In this document: piece after piece, positions 12,801 through 24,318 of the stretch
Position numbering within the stretch: the first letter of the stretch is position 1
Layout of the letters: each line of letters begins with the position of its first letter
Assembly: GCA_030280995.1 (NCBI GenBank)
Contig: JASXTE010000001.1
Location: 22,267,106 to 22,331,105 of the forward strand
Direction: 5' to 3'
DNA length: 64,000 nucleotides
DNA from: Hemileia vastatrix
Taxonomy: Eukaryota; Basidiomycota; Pucciniomycetes; Pucciniales; Zaghouaniaceae
Program-made: the position numbers and the translations under genes
Notes under the pieces: generated by a model
Told to the model about the DNA's origin: nothing
Database searches by the model: none
The model's input: the letters and a program-made list of their open reading frames with translations, nothing else

Positions 12801-14710
12801 TTTAGCCAAACTTGTGCTGGACACTTTTATCATGAAGAGTAGCCAGGGTGCAAGTCATTTTAAATCATCTGAAATTTCTTATAAACATTTCCACTGTTAT
12901 TAAATCTTTGTGCCTCACTCATATTTATCAATTGATTAATTTTTTGTCACCATTATATTATTAATATTATCAGTATAGCAAAAATTGTGTGCCAAATGAA
13001 TACTGGGTGATGTTACACCTTTTATAATATTATTAAATAAAGGTAAAAAAATATGAAAATTATTTATTTTACAAAAAATAAACTTCTATCCAAAAGCAAT
13101 ATGAGAGGAATAAAGTAAAATAAAAGAAATAAAAGATGAAAATTAAAATCCAAGTTAAATTCCTGCCATAAACAGAAAAAAGAGATGTTGAATCAAATTA
13201 GCACAATCAGGGCTAAACTTGCACTAAATTTTCTTTTTTGTAAAAATAAAAAAAAAATCCACTTGAGCTTTACCAAAACTTCAGCATGAAAATTTTGCCA
13301 TATCAAACTACTTCTAGTGTAATTTTATATCAAAAATTTATCTTCATTTCCATAGAGAGAATATCTCCCATCTGACTGCACCTGACCATAAGTGTCCAGC
13401 ACAAGTTTGGCCGAACTTGTGCTGGAAATTTTGATGATGGAGAGTAGCTAGGGTAGAATTTTTCTTCAGTTCATCTAGTATTTCTTACAAACATGTCTAC
13501 TGGTATTTTATATTTGTTCCTCACTCATCAATATCATTTGATTAATTTTTGGTTGCCATTATATTATTAATTTTATAAGTATAGAAAAAACTCATGTGCC
13601 AAATGCATACCAGGTGATGTTATGCCATTTTTAATATTATTAAATAAATGTATAAAAATATGTAAATAGTTTATTTTAAAAATTATTAATTGATATCCAA
13701 AAGCAATATTAGTAATAAAAAATTAAGTTAAAGGGATCAAATATGAAAAAAGAATTCCAAGTAATATTCTTACTATCAAAGGCCAGTAGAGGTGTTGAAG
13801 AAAATGAGAGCCATCAGGGATAAATTGTACTAAATTGACTTTTTTTTAAAGATAAAAAATTGTGCACCTGTGGTTTGGATGAACTCTAGGTAGAAAATTT
13901 GGCTATGTAAAACAACTTATAGTGAAGTTTTTTATCAAATAATATTTTTCATTGCCATAGTGAGAATTGATCTCATATGACTGCACCTGACCAAAAGTGT
14001 CCAGCACAAGTTCGGCCAAACTTGTGCTGGACACTTTTTTGATGGTGAGTATCTATGGTGCAGATCTTCTTCAGTGCAACTGGTATTTTTTTAAAACATA
14101 TCCACTGGTATTTGATCTTTTTGTTTTATTAATATTTTATTATTTGATCAATTTTTTGTTACCAGTATATTATTATTTTTATTAGTATAGCAAAAAAGCA
14201 TGTGCCAAATGCTTACAGAGTGATGTTAAACCTTTAATAATTTTATTAAATACAGGTAAAAAATTATGAAAATGATTTTTTTTACATAAAATTAATTGAT
14301 ATCTAAAAGAAAAAAAAGGGATAAAAAGAAATAGGTTGAATAATAGGGATTTTATAGGAAATTCAAAATTCAAACTAAATGCCTACTTTCAAGGCTCAGA
14401 AGAGGTGTTGGATAAAATGGGCATCATCAGGAATAAAATTGAACTTAATTTGATTTTTTTAAAAACTAAATGAAGTTTTCAACTGATTTTTTTCCAATAT
14501 TTAGTTGGACACTTTGTCTATATCAAATTAATTCTAGTACCATGATTGACCAAATTAAATCCTCATTTCCATATGCAGAATTGATCCCATATGGCTGGAC
14601 CAGGCCAAAGGTGTCAACCACAAGTTTGAGAATTCTTCTGGAGGACACTTTTATGATGGACAGTAGTAGGGTTCAAGTCTTCTTTAGTTAATCTAGTATT
14701 CCTCAAAAAC
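9880..14710. repeat. Tandem array of ~607 bp satellite units, each with a hairpin
   Basis: The landmark TATTTGATCTTT (or a close variant) recurs near 9884, 10486, 11072, 11676, 12289, 12893, 13503 and 14109, about 580-615 bases apart: roughly eight units. Each has an AT-rich half (near-identical TGGGTGATGTTACACCTTTT) and a less AT-rich half with the hairpin GTGTCCAGCACAAGTT-loop-AACTTGTGCTGGACAC. Hairpins lie near 10379, 10958, 11567, 12176, 12786, 13391, 13997 and, decayed, 14608. The stem is far better kept than its surroundings. Short frames reading SSTSSAKLVLDTF come from the hairpin. I see no coding conservation. Confidence 0.85.
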
Positions 14711-15290
14711 ATTTCCAACTTATTTTTGGCCAAAAATCAGGTGGAAAGTTTGTCCATATAAGATTACTTCTAATGCCATGATTGACTAAAAATTGATTCT
14801 CATTGCCATATAAAGAGTTGATCCCATATGACTGGATCTGGAAAAATTGTCACCACAATTTTTGATAAACTTAAGTTTGAAAATTTTATGATGGAAAGTA
14901 ATTGCAAGTCTTCTTCATTTCATCAAGTAATCCTCATAAAAATTACCACCTGTATTTTGGCCAAACTTCAGGTGGAAACTTTGGCCATATTAAATTAATT
15001 CTAGTTCCATGTTGATAAAAAACTGATACTTATTGCCATATATAGATATTAAACCCATCAGACTGTGCCTTTCCAAAAGTGTCTACCAGAATTATGTCTA
15101 AACCTCAGTTGGACACTTTTATGATGCAGAGTAGCTAGGGCAAAAGTATTCTTCAGTTAATTTGGTATTCATAATAAATTTATCCTCCTAAAGTTTAGCC
15201 TAACTTCAGGTGGACAATTTTGGAAAGCACCAGTTAGTCACTATCCATCAAAAAAGTTTTCACCAAAATTTTGGCTAAACTTGTGGTGGA
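14711..15290. repeat. Shortened satellite units (~235 bp)
   Basis: The pattern goes on, but units shrink to about 235 bases because the AT-rich half is missing. Starts near 14712, 14948 and 15184 repeat a segment around TTTTGGCCAAACTTCAGGTGG followed by a degenerate hairpin. The array appears to decay at this edge. Confidence 0.65.
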
Positions 15291-15430
15291 CCCCTTTGAT
15301 AAGCCACAGTCAGATGAGATTAACTCTTTAGATGGAAATGAGGATGATGTTTTGGTCAATCATGGAAATAGAAGTAGTGTGATGTGGCCAAATTACCCCC
15401 CTGAAGGTCAGACAAACCTCACAAGGACAC
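15291..15430 (-). repeat. Inverted fragment of the satellite unit
   Basis: Read on the minus strand, this matches the unit's less AT-rich half: CTTCAGG, CCATGATTGACCAAAA, TTTCCAT, then CATCTGACTG, in the same order as in the array. The right end of the array is thus a head-to-head junction. Confidence 0.6.
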
Positions 15431-15719
15431 TTTTTAGCAGGGAGTAACTGAGAAAAATCCATTTATCAGAAGGAAAATCTTTTATTGGATAGATGCCAAG
15501 GTTTCATACTTGTGTATTATGGTCAGTATTAATTTTGAAAGTGTCTGTCCAAGCAATTTCATTGTCCATCATGACACATTTTGTTTTAAATGTTTCAAAC
15601 TGCGTGATACAGTATTAAGGTGTCACATAGTATAATTAAGTTCTATTAAGTGCCCTCCTATGATGCCTAAATTTATAATTTAATATCTTACATAATAATT
15701 TTTTTTATATAAATTCATC
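15431..15719. other. Unassigned sequence
   Basis: Nothing recognised. It separates the satellite from element end B. Confidence 0.3.
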
Positions 15720-16030
15720 AATATTTTATTTTATTATCAAATTTAATAGAGCAAGTATCCTGAATTATTATATATGCATAAGCTTAGGTTAGATCAATTT
15801 GTGCTCAATTTGTGCTCATCCGATGACCAAAATCAAGTTCTGGAGTATCAACTTGCGCATAATTTGGAATCAGTTGATATTCTGCCTATAATCAATCTGA
15901 GAATAAATGTAAATCTAACTCTAATTTACTTATGTTTATAAAGTATTCATAAACCTGGCATAATTAAGGGACACTCTAAATTTCAAGAGAGGGGATTGCT
16001 AGCAATTCACCCCTAGATTTCCCATGGTGA
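15720..16030 (+). mobile_element. Element end B with palindrome
   Basis: Shares with the long left copy an inner stretch reading ATATGCATAAGCTTAGGTTAG (aligned to about 6520-6545), then repeated GTGCTCAATTT motifs. Palindrome ATTGCTAGCAAT is at 15995-16006, flanked by GGGG and TCACCCC, and the end is CATGGTGA (16030). Only this end was identified; the rest is lost or unrecognisable. Gypsy-1 is inserted 65 bases beyond it. Confidence 0.6.
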
Positions 16031-16094
16031 TTCAAGTATCTTACCATATTGTGATCAGGTAATTTCTGTTCGTTAATTGGGAAGAGAAGGGGGG

Positions 16095-17595
16095 TGTCAG
16101 GCTAGGGTCAAGTACAAGGACGTGAACTAGCTTGAATAGTCAGTTGTCTAGAAGATTTTAATGGTCCTATATGAATACTGTAGTTCTAATCCACTAAGTT
16201 GTAAAATATAATCAAATATAAAGGTCTCAGTAATATAATTCTCACTATTCTTATATATGGCTTACAATCTTTATAGTTGGTAGAAAAATAGATTATATAA
16301 ATTCAGATACTATTCAAAAGTCTTATAAAAGTACTAATTGATATGTATTGTAATTGATTTGGTTATATTGGTTAAATTGTAATGATAAAGAATGAAGAAA
16401 TACAACCCAAAAACCTCCTCCTTTTATACACACTGAGTTCCCCAATGATTCCCTTGATGTACCACCCAATACACAGTTAATGACGCCTCTAAACAACTAA
16501 TAGACATGCCCATTAACATTCCCAGTAACCCATGACATAATTAGAAGAGTAACAACCGCCAAAATCCTGTAATAATAAGGGAGATCCATCAAAATTAAAG
16601 AAAAAGACAAAAAGAGAGTATATGCGTATAAAACAATAATATTAAAGACTAAAGGAGACTTTTTAAGGTTAATAATAGCTTAATAATAAGGGGGATTGAC
16701 TGTAGAAATAATGGGGCTAATCCTGAAATTATACTACGTGAAATTCCCATTCAAAAATAACCAAAACTGACTGAGAAACCACCCAAAAACTTAAAAAAGA
16801 GCGTGAGATGTGGGGTAACTACATGCATTTCTTGGCAGGCGCTTGCACGGGTAAATCCTTGACTTAAATTAGGCGAATTTAAGCGTGGTGATGAAATAAA
16901 GTGCCAAGAGTGAGGTTATTAATGAAATTAGTGCATATAAACAAGGTCAATGCATTATTAATTAAGCTAGGACACTAAATAAGCGCCTGTCGCCTATTTT
17001 AGTGTGTTTCCCCACATTGGGAGTAGAATGTGGGGTAATTATAGTGTGAAAAAGCTAACTTTGCTAAAAATGAAGCTATTCACACGGGAAAAAAGCAGGC
17101 AGTATGTGGCCAGTACACAGAAGCCATTTCTGGCATAAAAAACACCAAATTTGAAAAGTGTTATTTTTATGCATTTAAATAGCCAAATCAATAGTTCTAA
17201 ATGAGCCCAATTGATCTGTCACAGCGCAATTTTGATATTCTCAATTTTATAGCGCATATAGTCAACTTTTAAGTGAAATAAAGCGCATTTCTTGTTTTTT
17301 GCATAAAACAATGAATATAACAGCTTTAAGTGTACTTAAAAATTATGTAGCCTTATAATTAAGGTTCTTAAGATTACCCTAACATATTCCAACTTAATAT
17401 TAAGTACATAAGACCTATAAAAGTTGGATATATGCGTGTATATAAGGTGTTATAATGGCATTTTTTGTGTATTATCATAATTTTACTTATGTATACTATT
17501 TGTGTACTCTCATTTATTATTCCCATGTATAGTTCATGTGTTTAACATAACTTATAGTTAATTTTTACTCAATCCTGGAGATATACAGGCTGACA
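16095..17595 (-). repeat. 3' LTR of Gypsy-1
   Basis: 1501 bp, bounded by TGTCAGG and CTGACA. Nearly identical to 24319-25819. The promoter motif CTTTTATA (TATAAAAG on the minus strand) is at 16421-16428. Confidence 0.95.
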
Positions 17596-17606
17596 CTCGC
17601 CCACCC
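17596..17606 (-). other. Polypurine tract of Gypsy-1
   Basis: Minus strand GGGTGGGCGAG directly against the 3' LTR, the usual site for priming plus-strand DNA. Confidence 0.7.
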
Positions 17607-17776
17607 AAAAAAAACAATAAAAAAATGATAAGTTATACATTTTATTTTATTAATTTGTAATTTTCAGGTATTCAGAATAAATCTGTAGCATTAAAGATTT
17701 CAACTTTAAAGAAATAAAACATAATAAAATATTATGAGTACTGGTTTATTAACCCCTCAGCTGGTTGAACAGAAAT

Positions 17777-20700
17777 TTATTTCTGTTTAAATTTTTTAAG
17801 AAGGGTGGATAAATTAGAAATTTCTTTTTCAGGTATCCATTTATCAAATTCATTTGATTTCCCTTTAAATCTTAGTAAATACTCAGTTCCTTTTTCTTTA
17901 GTAAGGATTCTTTTCTTGAGTATTTTTTCAATCTCTGCTTTTTCCACAATTTCTTCAGGTTGCTTTTTAGGCCTTCCCCTTCTTTTTGGAAATAAGTCAG
18001 GATCATTTGCATGGTAAGGTTTCAATAATGAGATAGGGAAAACTGGATGTTTCCTATCATATGGAGCATATAATATGACTTCCACTGCATTATTACCAAC
18101 CATTTTATTTACTACAAAAGGTCCTACAAAGGGATCCTTTAATTTAACATTACCTTGTAAGTTAAAATGTAGTGTTGATATGAGGACTTCATCTCCCTTT
18201 TTAAATTCAAATTCTTTATGAGATTTGTCCCACCTTTTCTTTTCATATTCAAATGATTTTTGGATGCATTCTTCTGCATGCTTTCTACACATTTGTTGCA
18301 TATGAATAAAGGATTTAGTGCCAGGGTGTATATCCAACCTTGGTAGTTTATTTAAATGATTTACTGGGGTATTTGGTACATATCCCAGCCAGAGTTCAAA
18401 TGGTTTCTTCTCTGTTACAGAATGAGTTGTGCTGTTATAAGCAAATTCAAGGCCAGGAATTAATGTTACCCAGTCATGTGTGAATTTCTCATTGTCTTTG
18501 TATTCTAATCCAAAGGCACAATATCTTCTGATCATATCTTCTAGAGTTTGTATCATCCTCTCCGCCAGCCCATCAGTTTGTGGATGGTGTGCTGTAGACA
18601 ATTTTAATTGACAACCTGATACTTCCATCAAAGATGTCCAGAACTCTGAAGTAAATTTAGGATCTCTGTCAGAGATTATGGCTTTGGGGAACCCAGCAGT
18701 ATTCATCATCTGAGTCCACCATAGTAACGCCAAGTCTTTAGCAGATACCTCTTTATGGGTAGGGATAAACTTACACATTTTTGTTAATCTATCCACTATT
18801 ACCCAGCAAGAATTGAAACTTTCTTTTCCTGCTAATGGCAAGCCAGTTACAAAATCTATGTTTATAATTTCCCATGGAGCTTTTGGCTGCTCTATTTGTT
18901 GTAACAACCCAGCTCTCTTCCCAGTTAATCTCTTAGATTTCTGACAAGAGTCACATGTTTCAATGTATTTATGTACATCCTCTTTCATGTTTATCCACCA
19001 GGCTGTATTTTTAACTCTGGTTAATGTTTTGTTAAAATCAAAATGACCAGCTAAGATGTCATCATGACAAGTACTCAACATTAACTCTTTCATAGAAGGT
19101 GGTATTACTATTACATTGCTTAACTTTTTCCTGTAATATATATATCCATCTTCAATTGATAGTTTACCTTTTTCCAACGCATTTTTATACTTTGGAGGCA
19201 AGGTTTTAATTAATGCACTCATGGAGGCATTTTTTGGATCATTAAGAATGGTAGATAGTTTAGACAAATCTTTATCAGATGAGTAATTTTCCAATATAGT
19301 TTGCATAAACTCTTCTTCTAAATCCACTATATAAATCCCAAATATATGTATAACCTCATTTTCAGGTACATAAGCTGGGTTGTCAGCATCATTTGGCAAA
19401 GGACTTCTGGATAATAAATCCACATTTGAATGCAATGTTCCTGCTCTGTGAGTGATTGTCATTCTTCCTCTGTACTCTTGTACAGCTAGTTGCCATCTAA
19501 ACATGTGCCTATTAGGTGTTTTCATGTTTAGTAATGATTTTACTGCACTGCAATCTGTTATAAGTTCAAACTTCTGGTCTTCCAGATAGTAATGAAGTTT
19601 CTCCAAAGCCCACACCACGGCTAAACATTCTAGCTGTGTGGCACCATACCTTAATTCTGTTTTTCTTAAGGTTCTGGATATATAACAGATAACTACTTCA
19701 GATAATTTTCCATTTATTATCTGTTTTTGCTGTAAAGCAGCACCCAAACCTATGAAACTTGCATCAGTGTACAAGATAAAAGGTAGGGTGAAATCTGGCA
19801 GTCCCAATATTGGAGCTGACATTAAACATTCCTTTCATTTATTAAAGGCGTGTTGTCTTTCATTATTCCAAATGAAAGCTTCATTCTTCCTGATTAATGT
19901 TGTTAAAGGGGCTGCAATGGATTGGTAATTTTTAATATATTGTCTATAATATCCACACATACCCAAAAAACTTTGAACCTCTTTTACATTTTTAGGTATC
20001 CCAATGTTTTTAATTGCTGCCACTTTATTCTGGTCAACACAAATTTGTAATCCAGATACAACATGTCCAAGTACTTTCAAGGATTGAAATCCAAACTTAC
20101 ATTTCTTTAATGCAATAGTCATATTAATTTCATCCATTTTTTGAAAGACTCTTTTCAGGTGATTTAAATGTTCATCATATGTTTTTGAAAACACTATGAT
20201 GTCATCAATATAGACCAATAGCCATCCTTCAACCATTTCCTGATGAAAAACACTATCCATCAATTTTTGGAAGACTGAAGGGGCATTCTTTGGGCCAAAT
20301 GGCATTCTCACATACTTATATATACCCATATGTGTGGTTATTAATAAGTAATTTTGAGAATTTCTTTCCACAGGAATCTGGTGGTAACCCTTGTTCCCAT
20401 CCAGACAGGAAATATATTTTGCTCCTTGTAAGGTAGCATGGATAGAAGCTATCCTTGGTAGAGGGTAAATATCATCTACTGTATATGTATTCAGAGCTCT
20501 ATAATCACCGCATAATCTTGCCTTATCTTTTTCATAAGAGATTAATACTGGTGAAATGACACAATACTTAGGTGTTGTGTCCACTTTTTCAACAATACCC
20601 ATTTCCAACAACAATTTTATATTGTCTTCAATATCTTTCCTTTTTGCAGGAGATGCTGGGTAAGGTTTCTTTTTTAAGCTGCCAGGAATATTATCCAGAT

Positions 20701-23119
20701 CACAGCTTAGAGAGATTTTCATCTCATGGTCTTTGACCAATCCTAGTTCATTTGATCCATGAGCAAATGCCATAGGATATGATTTAATCAATCTCAAAAT
20801 GTCTTCTTGTTCAATTTTTGAGAGTTGAGGACTGAAAGAGGCCTTTTGGATTTCATTTTCCAATTCACCCACTTCATTGGTGGTTCTTCCACCTTGCAGT
20901 TGTTCTTCTCTAGGAGAAATGGCATATACTGAATTTTCAGAACATATTTTGAATTTCCTTTTACCATTCACCCCTATGGTGAAACAACTGTTTGCAGGAT
21001 CTAGTTTAATGCCAAATTTTGTCAATAAATCATTGCCAATAATAAACCAATCACTACAATTATTATTATCCATTACTACAAATTCACAAACTGCTCTAAC
21101 ATATCCATTATTATATTTAAAGAATACAGCAGTTTTGTATTTGCCAATTGGATTTAATACTGAACCAAAACCCCTCCAGTTCTTTGTCTGAACAGGTTCT
21201 AGTTTTTCCTGGTACTTACTATCAAGTTTCATTAATGCATTAAGTGAAACTACACTACCTGCAGCCCCAGTGTCAAGAATGGCATTCATTTCTTTTCCAC
21301 ATATGATAATAGGTGCTCTGATAGGTGTTATTTTGTAAGTATCATGAGATACATCTTTAATTATTTCAGCTTCCTCTATGGAAGTTAAAGATGTGTCTGT
21401 ATGAGGTATAGCATCATTCAGGAACATTATATCCTGTTCTAATACAAATATCTCATTTTCATCATCACTGTAAGATATGTTACTCTTGCAATCCTCACTG
21501 GATTCCACATTCTCATCTTCATGATTACTAGGTTCAGAATTCTGTGAGGTTTCAATAACATTTATTCTTTTCTTACACATGTGACCTTTAACCCAAGGTT
21601 CATTACATTTGTAACAAGTGTTATTTTCTTGTCTCTTAGGGACAAGGGGAGCTGAAGGTTTTTTCTTTTCCACTGGTAACTTACTTGTAGTAGGTTTTAC
21701 CACGTCAACACTTTGTCTGTAATTACTATACTTGGTTTCATACTTGTGGTTTAATAATATCTCATTGCATATATTAATGAATCCAGAGGTGTCTCTGACA
21801 GTTTCAGTTCTAGCTACAATAATGTCTCTAACTGATATAGGCAACTTGTATATTATTTTTTCTTTCCACTCTTCATAATCCATTTTTGGATCCATAGCTT
21901 TCATGATTTTTATTAAATTCATTAAGAAGACCATGGGTTTATCTCCAGCATTTGGATTATATCTGGCCCTTTCATACAGTCTTTGTTGAGTGATTCTAAA
22001 TTTTGGGCCACCAAATTGCCTTTCAATTAGTGCCTTCCATTCATTCCAGGAGTAATTAATTCCCTCACTCAATACAGATTCAAACCATAATAAGGCCACA
22101 TCTGTAAATAAAGATATTAACTTTGAAGTAATTTCTTCATCAGGTAATTTGTATGAAAATTTTAAGTTATCAATTCTTTGTATGAATTGTTGCCAATCAG
22201 ATTTTGAATCCCCGTCAAAAGAAGGGTACTGATCTAACTTAGGCCAGTTCTTTTGGCTAGTTTTTGCTTCCCTAACCTGAGGAATATTGAGTAATTCACT
22301 TACTTTAGAAAGATGATCATTTATTTCATCTTTTACTGATTTTATATTCTCAGAGCCCATAACACTATGTTCATGTTCAATCATTGGTTTATCATCAGAG
22401 TGTTTCATAAAAACTGGTACTCTTTCTACATAAGAGGTATTATCTTTTATTGTTTCAGTATTTTTCAAAATGTTAGCTACTTCAATTTCTACTCTTTGTA
22501 ACCTATCTTTTATCACAGGTACATGATTTAAGGTATCATTTACATTTGAAAAAGACAATTTTACACGTCCCTCTATGGTAGCCATAATATTCTGAGAGTG
22601 TTCTAATTTACTTTCTAAATTTCTAATCTCAGATTTTAATCTTTTATTCTAATTGATTAATTCATTATTTGAATTTTCAATAATTTTTAATTTATTGGCT
22701 GTGGTACTCAATGATTGTGTTAGTTGTAATAATACATTTTCTGTATTAATGTTTGACTCTTTTGAGAACTCTTCCAATTTTTCAATTCTCAATAATAATT
22801 TACTTATTATTTTTGATTCCATTGGATTCTCTTTTAAAAAATATTCTATTTTTTCCGTGTCCAATTCAGAAGACTCATTATCAGGGTCAAGATTTTATTC
22901 ATTTGATTCCATTTTTATATTAATAGTATTTTCCTGGTGATCAATAAAACTATTTACATTGTCCTCATGTAAAGACAAGTTTAACATATTCTGTTCAAAT
23001 GAATAATCCTTTAAATCCTTATCAATAATATCCAATATTTCCTTATCAATCTCATTACCTATAAGTAATTTATTTTCAGGTTGATATAATTGATCATAAG
23101 AAGTTGGATGACTTACCAA
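17777..23119 (-). pseudogene. Gypsy-1 Gag-Pol polyprotein with three in-frame stops
   Basis: One continuous reading frame with no frameshift, interrupted by TAA (22895-22897), TAG (22649-22651) and TGA (19835-19837). Order: coiled-coil region; capsid beginning QKNWPKLDQYPSFDG; variant zinc knuckle CYKCNEPWVKGHMC; protease LDTGAAGS; RT with LLVYIDDIIVFSKT; RNase H LYTDASF; integrase with HHCC (CHDDILAGHF, CDSCQKSK) and DDE (INIDFVTG, ISDRDPKF, HPQTDGLAE); then an AT-hook KRRGRPKK and a chromodomain (KILKKRILTKEKGTEYLL, KWIPEKEI). Catalytic residues are all present; only the stops disable it. The last stop sits where Gypsy-2 has Leu, between RT and RNase H. Start is uncertain: the codon matching the Gypsy-2 ATG is TTG at 23119. 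Confidence 0.9.
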
Positions 23120-23650
23120 GGTCTTATCCCACTTCCCCTGCCTCTCCTTGCCTTTCCCCTGTAAGGGTGACTGCTGGAGCCCTGCTGTTGAGGATTGTTG
23201 TAGTTTTGGGCGTACCAATCCCATTTCCGTTTGCTTACTGTAATTTTTTGGTCCTCCTCTTGGGCTGGAGGTGTTGCTATGGAATTTTTGGGTGCCACTG
23301 TTGGTGGTTGAGTCTTTATGTCCACTAGAGCTTGGTTGACTTCTATGAAACCTTGAGCTGCTCTCTTTTCCAGATTGTTGATCTGGTCCACTATATTGTT
23401 GACTCTTATTGTCAAGGTGTTCAGTAGGGTGGATAGGGAGTGAACTTGTTCTTGTAAAGTATTTTTTGTTTTCTTTATTGAAACCTGCTTTAAAAGCTTT
23501 TCCCTTTCCTCCAGAGACATTGACGGAGTGTTGTTGATTATGGGAGAGTCCTGGCCCTCCATTTGAATGTCCTGTAACAGGTCTTTCAGCTCTAGTTCTT
23601 AAGTTATAAGGTTTTACCTTATTACTTACAATGTCATTGTTGTCACACAT
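23113..23650 (-). CDS. Gypsy-1 ORF1: coiled-coil protein, one intron predicted
   Basis: Spliced model: exon 1 23650-23630 (MCDNNDI), intron 23629-23572 (58 nt, GTAAGT ... TTACAG), exon 2 23571-23113, giving about 159 aa. The join is in phase and yields DIQMEGQDSP. Gypsy-2 has an intron at the equivalent place, opening with DVEMTG. After the intron comes a heptad-like segment (LQEQVHSLSTLLNTLTIRV), the motif KWDWYAQNY (KWDYLMSHY in Gypsy-2), then a Gln/Arg/Gly-rich tail ending PW-stop. Conservation of the coiled coil, W-rich motif and last two residues argues for a real structural protein, perhaps an extra Gag-like component; the role is inferred. The unspliced frame from the same ATG is open into Gag-Pol in this copy, leaving an alternative N-terminus possible. 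Confidence 0.6.
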
Positions 23651-23974
23651 TTTTACGTGGAATTTAAAGAATTGAAAGTTTAGATATGAAAACTTCAAAA
23701 AGGAGTTTTATCAGTATTTATCAATACCACTGAAGACAATTTTATTGCTTACTTATTGGTATGAAGTGAATATTTAAGTGCCAAAAGTCAAATATGCTTT
23801 TATGTGGTCACTTGATTTAACTGGTCTACAATATGTAGCCGTGTTTTTATATTCAAAAGAAAACAACTGTCAGTATGATTCTTTCTAAATATTTAATGAA
23901 TTTTACAAACCAATAAAAGAAAAGATTAAGAGTCCTGTTAAAAGAAAACAATTAATCAGTTTAATTGGTTTATC

Positions 23975-24137
23975 ATCTGCAAAGATCACAAATTTAATTG
24001 GTCTATTGACAGACTCCCACTAAGAACAAATATATGTTAAATTAGTGGTAAAAATTTTATCTGCAAAGATCTCAAATTTAATTGGTCTATTGACAGACCC
24101 ACTAATAACAATTATAAGTTAAATTAGTGGTAAAATT
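23975..24137. repeat. 84-base tandem duplication in the Gypsy-1 leader
   Basis: Two copies starting ATCTGCAAAGATC at 23975 and 24059, each containing AATTTAATTGGTCTATTGAC and TTAAATTAGTGGTAAAA. They lie in the untranslated leader between the primer-binding site and ORF1. Confidence 0.8.
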
Positions 24138-24303
24138 GATGATTCAATATCACAATTTTATAATATAACAGGGCTTCTTTTTCTGAAATCACTATATAAG
24201 TGACCCCAACCTGTTGTAATTATCCAAATATTTCTATAGGGATATTATTTATGTGCACCTTCTTTTGAAAATTTCACTTACAGGATTATAACAGAATTCT
24301 TGA

Positions 24304-24316
24304 GGAAAGGTCCCCA
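24304..24316 (-). other. Primer-binding site of Gypsy-1
   Basis: Minus strand TGGGGACCTTTCC, two bases (AT) from the end of the 5' LTR. It starts TGG, as expected for pairing with a tRNA 3' CCA end. Gypsy-2 has the same 13 bases at the same 2-base spacing although the proteins differ considerably, so this is a strong functional candidate. Which tRNA is unknown. Confidence 0.75.
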
Positions 24317-24318
24317 AT

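Noticed and set aside
10193..14185. Short frames of 60-79 codons inside the satellite
   Set aside because: They repeat the hairpin (SSTSSAKLVLDTF), lie in both orientations and are not kept between units.
17777..23119. Programmed readthrough as the reason for the three in-frame stops of Gypsy-1
   Set aside because: Gypsy-2 has sense codons at the one position I could align well (Leu for the TGA), and no conserved readthrough context is visible. Ordinary nonsense mutations are simpler.
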